In this document: positions 1 to 7,765 of the stretch, piece after piece
Layout of the letters: each line of letters begins with the position of its first letter
How positions within the stretch are numbered: position 1 is the first letter of the stretch
Assembly: GCF_003096015.2 (NCBI RefSeq)
Contig: NZ_CP029185.2
Span: 3,134,001-3,198,000 of the forward strand
DNA: 64,000 nucleotides
Source of the DNA: Limnobaculum parvum
GTDB taxonomy: Bacteria; Pseudomonadota; Gammaproteobacteria; Enterobacterales; Enterobacteriaceae
Reading direction: 5' to 3'
The notes under the pieces: generated by a model
The model's input: the letters and a program-made list of their open reading frames with translations, nothing else
Told to the model about the DNA's origin: nothing
Databases searched by the model: none
Program-made: the position numbers and the translations under genes

Positions 1-2
1 CT

Positions 3-671
3 ACGGCTATTGGCCGTCCGCTACCCCCACTGGCACAAGTCAGCCTTTCTTATGAGAGCCTGTTTAACGCCAGCGGTAACTTTATTTACTACCAGCTGTT
101 TGCCTCGACCATCCATATTCTCCAACTGTTTGTGGTCACCTGTACCATTTATGTTTTGAGCCGGCGTAAAGTATTACTCAATGCCCGTCCCTTCAGTCTG
201 GCGCTAATAGGTAAGCTGGCCCCTTACACCATTATTTACACCCTATTACTGATGGTACAAATTGCCACCTTGGTTACTTATTCAGGAGCCAGAATCAATG
301 GAAATCCACTATTTATGCTGGCTATTGGCTTCTTCTATATTATGGCTGCACAAAGTATCGGCCTACTGCTGTTTACCTTTACCAAAGATATTATTACTGC
401 CTATACGTTGATTGGTCTGCTGGTGGGTATCGCCATGACTTACTCAGGTACCGCTGTGCCCGAGCTGTCCATGCCGCTTATTGCTCAGATCATTGCCAAC
501 ATTGAACCGCTGACCCATGCCCTATATGCCCTGTTTGACGTATTTTTACGTGGCGTTCCGGCATCATCACTGATTGATGTCTGTGTACTGTTGCTGGTTT
601 ATCCACTGCTCACTGCATTTTTGGTGAGAAAACGCTTACCTAAGCGCCTGCAAAACGGGGACATTCGATAA
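3..671 (+). CDS. ABC-2 type transporter permease, C-terminal part (truncated by window edge)
   Basis: The frame is open from the first bases of the window, so the start lies upstream. The visible 222 residues hold about five hydrophobic segments in the pattern of an ABC-2 permease (DrrB/YhhJ type), ending in a basic tail with KRLPKRL. The stop TAA shares its last base with the ATG of the next permease gene, so the two are translationally coupled. Such tandem permeases usually belong to drug or unknown-substrate exporters together with an HlyD-like membrane fusion protein and an ATPase; those would lie upstream, outside the window. The substrate cannot be told from the sequence. Confidence 0.75.
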   Translation, partial: TAIGRPLPPLAQVSLSYESLFNASGNFIYYQLFASTIHILQLFVVTCTIYVLSRRKVLLNARPFSLALIGKLAPYTIIYTLLLMVQIATLVTYSGARINGNPLFMLAIGFFYIMAAQSIGLLLFTFTKDIITAYTLIGLLVGIAMTYSGTAVPELSMPLIAQIIANIEPLTHALYALFDVFLRGVPASSLIDVCVLLLVYPLLTAFLVRKRLPKRLQNGDIR

Positions 672-1828
672 TGATGAAAGCCTATTTCCACGGCTTTATG
701 ATGATCATGAGCCGCATGCTGGAAAAACCGGTGTGGATGCTATTGCTCTGTTCACTGTGCATCATGAGTCTGGTTTACGTTAACCATTCAGTTTGGGATC
801 TGCCGGTCGCCGTGGTCGATCTGGACCACAGTTCCGCCAGCCGTATGGTAACCCGCAGCCTCGATGCTAGCGCCAAAATTGCGGTGCAAAACTACATCTC
901 CATTGAAGAAGCGCAACAGGATTTAGTAGCCCGTAAGCTGTTTGCCGTGGTGGTGCTGCCACACAATATGGAAAAGCGCATCCTGCATGGAGAAAACGTC
1001 ACGATTCCTGCCTATGGCGACGCCACCAACCGGCTGGCTAACGGACAGATCGAGCAGGATGTGATCAGCGCCTATCGCGCCATGACGCTGTCTTATAATA
1101 GTGAAATTCTGCTGAACAATGGGTTTACCCCGGTTCAGATTCAACGCATTCTCTCGCCAATCAAGGCTCAGAGTATTGATGTATTTAATCCCGGAATCAG
1201 TTTTGCGGCCATCACCTTCCCCGGCCTGATGGTGATGATGTTACAACACACGCTGCTAATTGCCGCTACGCGCACCAGTATTGTGTTACACACCTTACCG
1301 CAGGGAAAACCGCCACTGCCGGTTTATTTGGGGTGCCTATCGGCACTGATCCCCATTTGGCTGTTTTTATCGGTCATTTTATTTGTGATCTGGCCAATGC
1401 TGTTGGGCTATCGACAGACCGCCACCATACCCGAAATTCTGGTACTTACCTTCCCGTTTATTCTAGCAACCTTAGGTTTTGCCAAGCTGATTACGGAATG
1501 TTTACGTAGCATTGAGCTAATTTACCTAACGTTAGCTATGGTCACTACGCCGGTGTTCTATATTTCCGGTACTATCTGGCCGCTACAATTGATGCCTAAA
1601 TGGGTGTGGTTTATTTCTCATCTGCTGCCATCAACCTGGGCAACCAATGCCATTGCCAGCGTTAACCAGATGGGGCTTTCCATTACAGAAGTGGGCGGTG
1701 ACGTAGTGATGATGTTGGTACTGGGTGCAAGCTATGCCACGCTGGGCTGGCTGGTGGGTACGCTAAGAGATGGTCACCTAAGGCGCTTTATGACTAACCT
1801 GAGGCATGGTTTGCACAAAAAATCGTAA
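671..1828 (+). CDS. ABC-2 type transporter permease (YhhJ-like)
   Basis: A 385-residue inner-membrane protein. It has one N-terminal membrane segment (about residues 20-38), a periplasmic domain of about 140 residues, and five or six C-terminal membrane segments, the usual ABC-2 exporter layout. The periplasmic part includes the DLPVAVVDLDHSSASR stretch typical of the YhhJ/YhiH group. It overlaps the preceding permease stop by one base. It probably pairs with that permease and an upstream ATPase and HlyD-like protein to export an unknown compound. No terminator is evident before the convergent lipoprotein gene, which starts 29 bp beyond the stop. Confidence 0.8.
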   Translation: MMKAYFHGFMMIMSRMLEKPVWMLLLCSLCIMSLVYVNHSVWDLPVAVVDLDHSSASRMVTRSLDASAKIAVQNYISIEEAQQDLVARKLFAVVVLPHNMEKRILHGENVTIPAYGDATNRLANGQIEQDVISAYRAMTLSYNSEILLNNGFTPVQIQRILSPIKAQSIDVFNPGISFAAITFPGLMVMMLQHTLLIAATRTSIVLHTLPQGKPPLPVYLGCLSALIPIWLFLSVILFVIWPMLLGYRQTATIPEILVLTFPFILATLGFAKLITECLRSIELIYLTLAMVTTPVFYISGTIWPLQLMPKWVWFISHLLPSTWATNAIASVNQMGLSITEVGGDVVMMLVLGASYATLGWLVGTLRDGHLRRFMTNLRHGLHKKS

Positions 1829-1857
1829 TCCCAGCCGATGCCGGGATGACATGTAAT

Positions 1858-2517
1858 CTACTTAATGGCTTGCAAATTAAGCACTGCCGGATCCTGTTCA
1901 TCCACCGACACGGTGACGCTGTGTTGGGAATCTTGACCAATATAGGGTTCGGCAGCCACCAGCATATACGGGAACATATAGCGTAAATCGCCGTTATCAT
2001 TATTGCTGACAATCAGCACATCCCACAGCGGTTTTACCGTTTTATCTTTACGATAGATACCGGCATCAATGGACTGTAAGCGGATCAACTTTCTGTACAC
2101 TATGGATTGATAAACCATCGGTTCATAAGCCGGATACCCCAGCATTGGATAAGGATAATAACCAAAGCGAGAACCGTAGAACGGCCCAACTCGTGGGTAC
2201 ACTGGCGTATTCACAATCTCAGTACGAACCTGCGGCTCACTAACCCGATAGCTTAGAGAGATCAACACTTCGGCATCCTGTTGATGGGTTACCTGCACAT
2301 AGCCTTGTTGATTCAACACCGCGGCCACCTGACGCGCATATTCTGCGAAATTCAGATCGTCATTAACCGACTGATATCGTTCTGAAACTAAGGCAAATTT
2401 TTTATACTGGACTGCCGCATCTTTCGCCTTAATAGCACTGACCTGAACATACTCCGTATGGGCACAGCCAGAAAGCGCGCCAACCAACAACAGGGTGAAG
2501 ACCATTTTCCAGTTCAT
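1858..2517 (-). CDS. DUF4136-type outer-membrane lipoprotein
   Basis: A 219-residue protein with a lipoprotein signal peptide and lipobox LSGC, giving a lipidated Cys18. The mature domain (about residues 30-200) has the conserved spacing of DUF4136 proteins: a strand with FALVSERYQ, an Asn-rich D-D-L-NF segment, a helix leading to LNQQGYVQV, then a tyrosine- and proline-rich loop around residues 105-135 (several Y, P, G and F residues). The function of the family is unknown. The gene stands alone, convergent with the ABC permease gene and divergent from yiaA. The family assignment rests on recognition by eye. Confidence 0.7.
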   Translation of the reverse strand: MNWKMVFTLLLVGALSGCAHTEYVQVSAIKAKDAAVQYKKFALVSERYQSVNDDLNFAEYARQVAAVLNQQGYVQVTHQQDAEVLISLSYRVSEPQVRTEIVNTPVYPRVGPFYGSRFGYYPYPMLGYPAYEPMVYQSIVYRKLIRLQSIDAGIYRKDKTVKPLWDVLIVSNNDNGDLRYMFPYMLVAAEPYIGQDSQHSVTVSVDEQDPAVLNLQAIK

Positions 2518-2747
2518 AGACAGGCTCCCGACAGATAGATGACTAAAACGTCTTTGTTTATTATGACAACAAAACAGAGAAATGAATCATTGCATCCAAT
2601 GTGTTATTGGCGTTTTATTAATTATAAAAATCAACACCACAGCTAAAGACACCGTTCTTTGATGAAGAAACAATAAGATTTGCGTGAGCATTTTATTATG
2701 ATATTAATGATCACTCAAATTTCTATTTATTAATCAAGGTTCTTACA

Positions 2748-3185
2748 ATGGAACGAAAGACTACAGGAATATCTTCCGCATTCAGTATAGTTTCATGGAT
2801 TGCACTTCTTGGTGGAGTAGCTGTATATCTGCTTGGCTTATGGAATGCACAAATGGAACTCAATGAAAAAGGATATTACTTTTCTGTTCTGATTCTAGGC
2901 TTATTTGCTGCAATCTCCCTACAAAAAACAGTTCGTGATAAATTAGAATCTATCCCAACCACTAATCTGTATTACTCAATGTGTGTTATTGCGTTTATCA
3001 TCTCTGTATTGCTGCTCGCGATCGGGTTGTGGAATGCTACATTACTGCTCAGTGAAAAAGGCTTCTACGGACTTGCGTTCTTTCTTAGTTTATTTGGCGC
3101 CATCGCGGTACAGAAGAATGTACGTGATACCGAAAACCAACCGGTAGAACATAGTTTCTTTAACGAAACAGAAGAAAAAGAATAA
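2748..3185 (+). CDS. yiaA: YiaA/YiaB family inner-membrane protein
   Basis: A 145-residue membrane protein made of an internal duplication. Each half holds two hydrophobic helices and ends in a near-identical motif, LSLFGAIAVQKNVRD in the second half and LGLFAAISLQKTVRD in the first. GLWNA also occurs twice. This is the YiaAB two-helix repeat. E. coli YiaA is of similar length and its role is unknown. A fair ribosome-binding region (caaggttcttaca) precedes the ATG. A perfect 12-bp inverted repeat follows 13 bp after the stop. Confidence 0.8.
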   Translation: MERKTTGISSAFSIVSWIALLGGVAVYLLGLWNAQMELNEKGYYFSVLILGLFAAISLQKTVRDKLESIPTTNLYYSMCVIAFIISVLLLAIGLWNATLLLSEKGFYGLAFFLSLFGAIAVQKNVRDTENQPVEHSFFNETEEKE

Positions 3186-3197
3186 TATTGAATCCTG

Positions 3198-3232
3198 CCA
3201 TTATGGATAGCTCCAGAGGTTATCCATAATGG
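3198..3232 (+). terminator. Stem-loop downstream of yiaA
   Basis: A perfect 12-bp inverted repeat (CCATTATGGATA with TATCCATAATGG) around an 11-nt loop, just after the yiaA stop. There is no U-tract on either side, so it is not a classic intrinsic terminator. It may instead protect the mRNA 3' end. Confidence 0.45.
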
Positions 3233-3590
3233 TCAATACTGCGCGTATCGTTTCGTTTAGTTGCAATATCAAACCTTAGATTTGAATAATCATTTCATTA
3301 CATTATTCAGCTCCCCTATCGTTAACCACTACTCTCTTCCAGAATGGCGGTTACTTATTTTCTCATCGGTTCCTTCTGTTTTTGCTTGTTTTTTGTTCCC
3401 TTGATATTGAAATTGTCTATTTTCTCGCCATACCCACACAATAGGGTTATCATGCCAATTCCCTTCGAAAATTATGGTCTACACTTTAGCTTATCGGAGA
3501 GCTATTACGTTCCCTTTCCGTCATTTCCGAGGTGGTGAGACCTGGATAATTTCTCTTTTATTAAGACATAATCAAAAAAGCAGGCGAGCA
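3233..3590 (+). promoter_or_regulatory. Intergenic region upstream of the TMAO reductase genes
   Basis: About 360 bp of AT-rich DNA before the cytochrome gene. A 64-codon open frame lies at 3344-3538 but is hydrophobic with no ribosome site and is not called. I looked for FNR-type (TTGAT-N4-ATCAA) palindromes and TorR-like repeats and saw none convincing. The promoter probably lies here but I cannot place it. Confidence 0.35.
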
Positions 3591-4751
3591 ATGAAAAATT
3601 CAAACGATCCATCGGCGAAACGCCGCAAATGGAGTGTGCTATGGATATTAATCATAGGCATTATTCTTGGTGCGGTTTTATTGGGCGGCTCTGCATATGT
3701 AATGCATAAAACCAGCGATACCGCATTCTGCGTATCCTGTCATACCATGCAGCAGCCATTGGCGGAGTATCAGGGCAGCGTACACTTTCAGAATACTAAA
3801 GGTATTCGGGCTGAATGTTCTGATTGTCATGTTCCTCATCAACCGGTCGATTATCTTCTGACCAAAGTCGCAGCCTTAAAAGATGTTTACGGTGAAATGA
3901 CCGGAAAAATCGATACGCCAGAAAAATATAACGCCCACAAGCTGGAGATGGCCCAAAAAGTCTGGAAAGAGTTTGAAGCCAATAACTCAGCCACCTGCCG
4001 CTCCTGTCATAGCTTCGATGCCATGGATATCGTTGCCCAAAAACCAGAAGCCCGTATACAGCATCCGGTTGCTATTAAAGAAGGACAAACCTGTATCAGT
4101 TGTCATAAAGGGGTCGCCCATATCCTGCCAGATATGAGTTCTCTTGCCGCTGCCAGTGCTTCCGAACTGTCTGACGCTGCCGCGAAAACGCCGGAAAGCG
4201 CCACTAAGCTCTACACCATTGGAACTCAGCCTTTCTACTTACAACCTGGTGAGCAACATAATGCCGGTAACCTGATGCCATCTACCGAAGTGAGCGTTGT
4301 CAAACGTGATGGCGATCGCGTACTGGTTAACGTCACCGGCTGGCAGCAGGACGGAGTGAATGAGGTGCTGTATGCCGCAGAGGGTAAACGTATTCTCAGC
4401 GTATTACTGGGTGATGAAGCCCGTACCAGCCTGAAAACACAAAGCTCCGTAACTGACCCGGAAACCGGTTTGGTATGGCATCAGGCGGCCATTCAGGTTT
4501 GGGTAGCTAAAAACCAGTTAATCGACGATCAGGAAAAAATCTGGCAGTACGCCTCTACCATGATGTCCACCAACTGCACAGGCTGTCACGGTTTAACTGC
4601 GCTCGACCGTTTCAATGCCAACCAGTGGATTGGGGTCGTGAAAGGAATGGCGCCGAGAACGTCTCTGACCGAGGAACAATTACGCCTGTTGACCCAATAC
4701 GTTCAGAAACATGCCAGCGATATGCAAAGCGCTCAACCGGCTAAATCTTAA
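3591..4751 (+). CDS. torY: Pentaheme c-type cytochrome of the NapC/NirT family, TMAO reductase electron donor (TorC/TorY)
   Basis: A membrane-anchored cytochrome that takes electrons from menaquinol and passes them to the periplasmic TMAO reductase encoded next. The ATG at 3591 is chosen because AGGCGAG lies just upstream and the protein then begins with a short basic N-terminus and one membrane anchor (about residues 15-38). An open frame continues upstream to 3474 but lacks a ribosome site. Five CxxCH heme sites are visible: FCVSCH, ECSDCH, TCRSCH, TCISCH and a C-terminal NCTGCH. The first four form the NapC/NirT domain; the fifth is in the C-terminal monoheme domain typical of TorC/TorY. 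The N-terminal half resembles TorY, while the region around VKRDGD resembles TorC. The product is 386 residues, 12 bp upstream of the reductase gene and evidently co-transcribed with it. Confidence 0.88.
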   Translation: MKNSNDPSAKRRKWSVLWILIIGIILGAVLLGGSAYVMHKTSDTAFCVSCHTMQQPLAEYQGSVHFQNTKGIRAECSDCHVPHQPVDYLLTKVAALKDVYGEMTGKIDTPEKYNAHKLEMAQKVWKEFEANNSATCRSCHSFDAMDIVAQKPEARIQHPVAIKEGQTCISCHKGVAHILPDMSSLAAASASELSDAAAKTPESATKLYTIGTQPFYLQPGEQHNAGNLMPSTEVSVVKRDGDRVLVNVTGWQQDGVNEVLYAAEGKRILSVLLGDEARTSLKTQSSVTDPETGLVWHQAAIQVWVAKNQLIDDQEKIWQYASTMMSTNCTGCHGLTALDRFNANQWIGVVKGMAPRTSLTEEQLRLLTQYVQKHASDMQSAQPAKS

Positions 4752-4763
4752 GGAATAAAAGAA

Positions 4764-7283
4764 ATGAAAAAATATGATTCTGAAGATCGCCACATTGATG
4801 AGCTGTCCGTGTTTGAACAACAGCCGCTGAAACTCAGCCGCCGCCGCTTTTTACTGGGTACCAGCGCCATGGCGGCGGTCCCGCTACTGAGTGGTTTGTG
4901 GCCGAAATCGGCTCTGGCAGAAGCTATCAGTCAGGCCTTACCGCAGTTTGTTGTTTTGCGTCAGGCCCAAAAAGGTATTCTCACTGCAGCCCACTGGGGC
5001 GCATTTGAAGCCATCGTAGAAAATGGCAAGATGGTTGGCGTTCAGCCGGTGAGTGATGATCCCTACCCTAATGAGCTGGTCACTATGGCTCCGTATCAGG
5101 TTCATGCCAAAAACCGTATCAAATACCCGATGGTACGTAAAAGCTGGCTGGAACATGGCCCAGGCAGCCACCCGGAACTACGCGGTAGCGATGAATGGGT
5201 GCGGGTGAGTTGGGACAAAGCGCTGGATTTAGTCAGTGGACAAATTGCTCGCCTGCAAAAAGAGTTTGGTCCACAGTCAATCTATGCCGGTTCTTACGGC
5301 TGGAAAAGCGTCGGGCTGCTTCACAACGCACGAACATTACTACAGCGCTTGATGAACCTGAGCGGTGGCTTCTTGGGTTATGCCGGTGACTACTCAACCG
5401 GTGCAGCGCAAGTGATCATGACCCACGTTGTGGGTTCAATGGAGGTGTATGAGCAGCAGACCGCCTGGCCAAATGTGATTGAAAACACCCAACTGGTTGT
5501 CATGTGGGGCTGTAACCCAATGGTGACCCTGAAGAACAGTTGGAACGTACCGGATCACTACGGTCAGACAGGATTCGAAGCGCTGAAAAAGAAAGGCACC
5601 CGCATTATCAGTATCGATCCGGTGCATAACGACAGTGCTAAATTTGTTAATGCCGAGTGGATTGCGCCTCATCCTTATACCGACAGCGCCATGTTGTTGG
5701 GTATTGCCCACACGCTACTGACGGAAAAATTGCACAATCCGGACTTTATCAAAACCTATACCGTTGGTTTCGATAAGTTTGAGCAATACCTGATGGGAAA
5801 AACCGATGGTGAAGAAAAAACCGCCGAGTGGGCTGAAGCCATTTGCGGTATTAAAGCGGATACCTTACGTCAGTTAGCCCGCGATATGGCTAAAAACCGC
5901 ACCATGATTATGGGAGGTTGGGGCATACAACGCCAGCATCATGGTGAACAGCCTCACTGGATGCTGGTGACTGTCGCCTCTATGCTGGGGCAAATTGGGT
6001 TGCCAGGTGGCGGCTTTGGCTTTAGCTATCACTACTCTTCCGGCGGTAGCCCAACGGCTAAAGGCGGTATTGTGGCGGGTATCTCTGCGGGTAAAGCACC
6101 AAAGAACTCACCGACGCCTATTCCGGTAGCGCGCATTGCCGAGTGTTTAACCAGCCCTGGAAAAACCGTTGATTTCAACGGCAATAAGGTGACCTATCCC
6201 GAAGTAAAAATGATCTATGTTTCCGGTGGTAACCCATTCCACCAGCATCAGGATACCAATAACCTGCGTAAAGCCTACGGTCATGCAGAAACGGTCGTGG
6301 TGAATGAACCTTACTGGACCGCCACCGCGAAACATGCAGATATTGTACTACCGGTTACCACCAGCTACGAGCGTAACGACTTGGAGATGGGCGGCGACTA
6401 CTCTCAACTGTATGTGTTCCCAATGCATCAATGCGTACCGCCACAGTTTGAGGCACGCAATGACTTCGATATTTTTGCCGGTTTAGCCGAACGACTGGGG
6501 GTACACGATGCCTTTACCGCAGGAAAAGACGAAACCCAGTGGCTGAAAGGCATGTATGACGATATGAAACTGCAAGCCCGCAATGCCCGGGTTGCCCTAC
6601 CGCCGTTTGATATGTTCTGGGCCTCCAACAACTACGTGCGCTTCCCGGTGCCGGAAGCCAATACTCAATGGGTGCGTTTTGCCGATTTCCGGGAAAATCC
6701 ACTGTTGAATCCTCTGGGTACGCCATCGGGTAAGATTGAGATCTTCTCTGATACCATCGCCAAAATGAATTATTCGGACTGTAAAGGCTATCCAAGCTGG
6801 ATGCCGCCGCACGAGTGGTATAAAGCGGAAATAGCGGAAAAGTATCCACTCTCCCTCAATACCGCCCATGCCACCAATCGGCTGCATTCCCAGTTGGATA
6901 ACACCCCGCTGCGCGATAAGCATGCGGTAGCCGATCGAGAAGCCATCATGATTAATCCGCAGGACGCCGAGAAACGCGGCATCAAAAATGGCGATCTGGT
7001 TCGAGCATTTAACGACCGAGGGCAAATTCTGGTGGGGGCTATCGTCAGTGAAGATATCCGCAGTGGTGTAGTCCGTATCAGTGAAGGAGCCTGGTTCGAT
7101 CCGGCTAATCCTGATGAGGATAAATCCTTGTGTAAAAACGGTAACGTCAACTGCCTGACCTTTGATATTGGTTCATCCAGTTTGGCACAAGGTAACTGCG
7201 GTCAAATGGCCCAGTTAGACATTGAGAAATATACCGGGCCGGTGCTTAAAAATACCGCTCATGATGTACCGACGGGGGCATAG
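4764..7283 (+). CDS. torZ: Trimethylamine-N-oxide reductase, molybdopterin-dependent, Tat-exported (TorZ/TorA)
   Basis: The periplasmic terminal reductase for TMAO (TMAO to trimethylamine), a member of the DMSO reductase family with bis-MGD cofactor. Residues 25-31 form a twin-arginine motif (SRRRFLL), followed by a hydrophobic stretch and a likely cleavage site after ALA near residue 52. The active-site region GDYSTGAAQV carries the serine that ligates molybdenum in this subfamily. PPQFEARNDFDIF and the C-terminal MGD-binding region (GDLVRAFNDRGQIL) are intact. Length is 839 residues against about 810 for TorZ and 848 for TorA. GSYGWKS and FGFSYHYSSGG are closer to TorZ than TorA, hence the symbol. 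AAGGA precedes the ATG. There is no torD chaperone gene next to it and no torSTR regulators in the window. It ends in a strong intrinsic terminator. Confidence 0.88.
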   Translation: MKKYDSEDRHIDELSVFEQQPLKLSRRRFLLGTSAMAAVPLLSGLWPKSALAEAISQALPQFVVLRQAQKGILTAAHWGAFEAIVENGKMVGVQPVSDDPYPNELVTMAPYQVHAKNRIKYPMVRKSWLEHGPGSHPELRGSDEWVRVSWDKALDLVSGQIARLQKEFGPQSIYAGSYGWKSVGLLHNARTLLQRLMNLSGGFLGYAGDYSTGAAQVIMTHVVGSMEVYEQQTAWPNVIENTQLVVMWGCNPMVTLKNSWNVPDHYGQTGFEALKKKGTRIISIDPVHNDSAKFVNAEWIAPHPYTDSAMLLGIAHTLLTEKLHNPDFIKTYTVGFDKFEQYLMGKTDGEEKTAEWAEAICGIKADTLRQLARDMAKNRTMIMGGWGIQRQHHGEQPHWMLVTVASMLGQIGLPGGGFGFSYHYSSGGSPTAKGGIVAGISAGKAPKNSPTPIPVARIAECLTSPGKTVDFNGNKVTYPEVKMIYVSGGNPFHQHQDTNNLRKAYGHAETVVVNEPYWTATAKHADIVLPVTTSYERNDLEMGGDYSQLYVFPMHQCVPPQFEARNDFDIFAGLAERLGVHDAFTAGKDETQWLKGMYDDMKLQARNARVALPPFDMFWASNNYVRFPVPEANTQWVRFADFRENPLLNPLGTPSGKIEIFSDTIAKMNYSDCKGYPSWMPPHEWYKAEIAEKYPLSLNTAHATNRLHSQLDNTPLRDKHAVADREAIMINPQDAEKRGIKNGDLVRAFNDRGQILVGAIVSEDIRSGVVRISEGAWFDPANPDEDKSLCKNGNVNCLTFDIGSSSLAQGNCGQMAQLDIEKYTGPVLKNTAHDVPTGA

Positions 7284-7316
7284 TCGGATACAGATTGACT
7301 AAATTTATCGCTGTGG

Positions 7317-7347
7317 AAACACCGGGGGAAAAGCCCGGTGTTTTTTT
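7317..7347 (+). terminator. Intrinsic terminator of the TMAO reductase operon
   Basis: The stem AACACCGGG / CCCGGTGTT encloses a short G/A-rich loop and is followed directly by a run of seven T. It lies 33 bp after the reductase stop codon. Confidence 0.9.
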
Positions 7348-7765
7348 ATCTATTTTTAGCCGCTGAAATAAAGGTAAGGTAGAAATAGTAGTTCATAATC
7401 TACTCACTCTAAAACCCTCATTTAGAATTCGCAACAATATCAAATACAAAGAATGATACAATTTATATCTAGTCCAATTTTATCAAGAGACTACTAGTTC
7501 TGGATATATGACTTCCGACTTATACTCGCTCTTAATTTCTAGTAAGTAACATTCATTTTTTTATTGACGCTAATAAAAAATGCTCATGTTAAAACGTATG
7601 CTTGAATACCGTTATATCGCAACACATCAGTCATCAATCAGTAAATTATATTTGCTAATATCTCAGGAAAGTAAATATAAAAATCAGCCCCACCATTCGT
7701 TGTAGTGAAATACTCTTATATTCATACATGCAATAAATATGTTTTATCAAACTATGGAGATCAGA
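7348..7765 (+). promoter_or_regulatory. Long AT-rich promoter region of the decarboxylase-antiporter pair
   Basis: About 420 bp of AT-rich DNA with no convincing gene. A possible sigma-70 promoter is TTGACG at 7564-7569, a 17-nt spacer, then TGTTAA at 7587-7592, which would leave a leader of about 170 nt. The length and composition suit a locus under nucleoid-protein or acid-stress control, but this is inference. Confidence 0.4.

Noticed and set aside
3344..3538. Small hydrophobic plus-strand frame before the TMAO genes
   Set aside because: No ribosome site, no family, and it overlaps the upstream extension of the cytochrome frame.
6147..7150. Minus-strand frames opposite the TMAO reductase gene
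   Set aside because: Shadows of a strongly conserved enzyme gene; no start signals.
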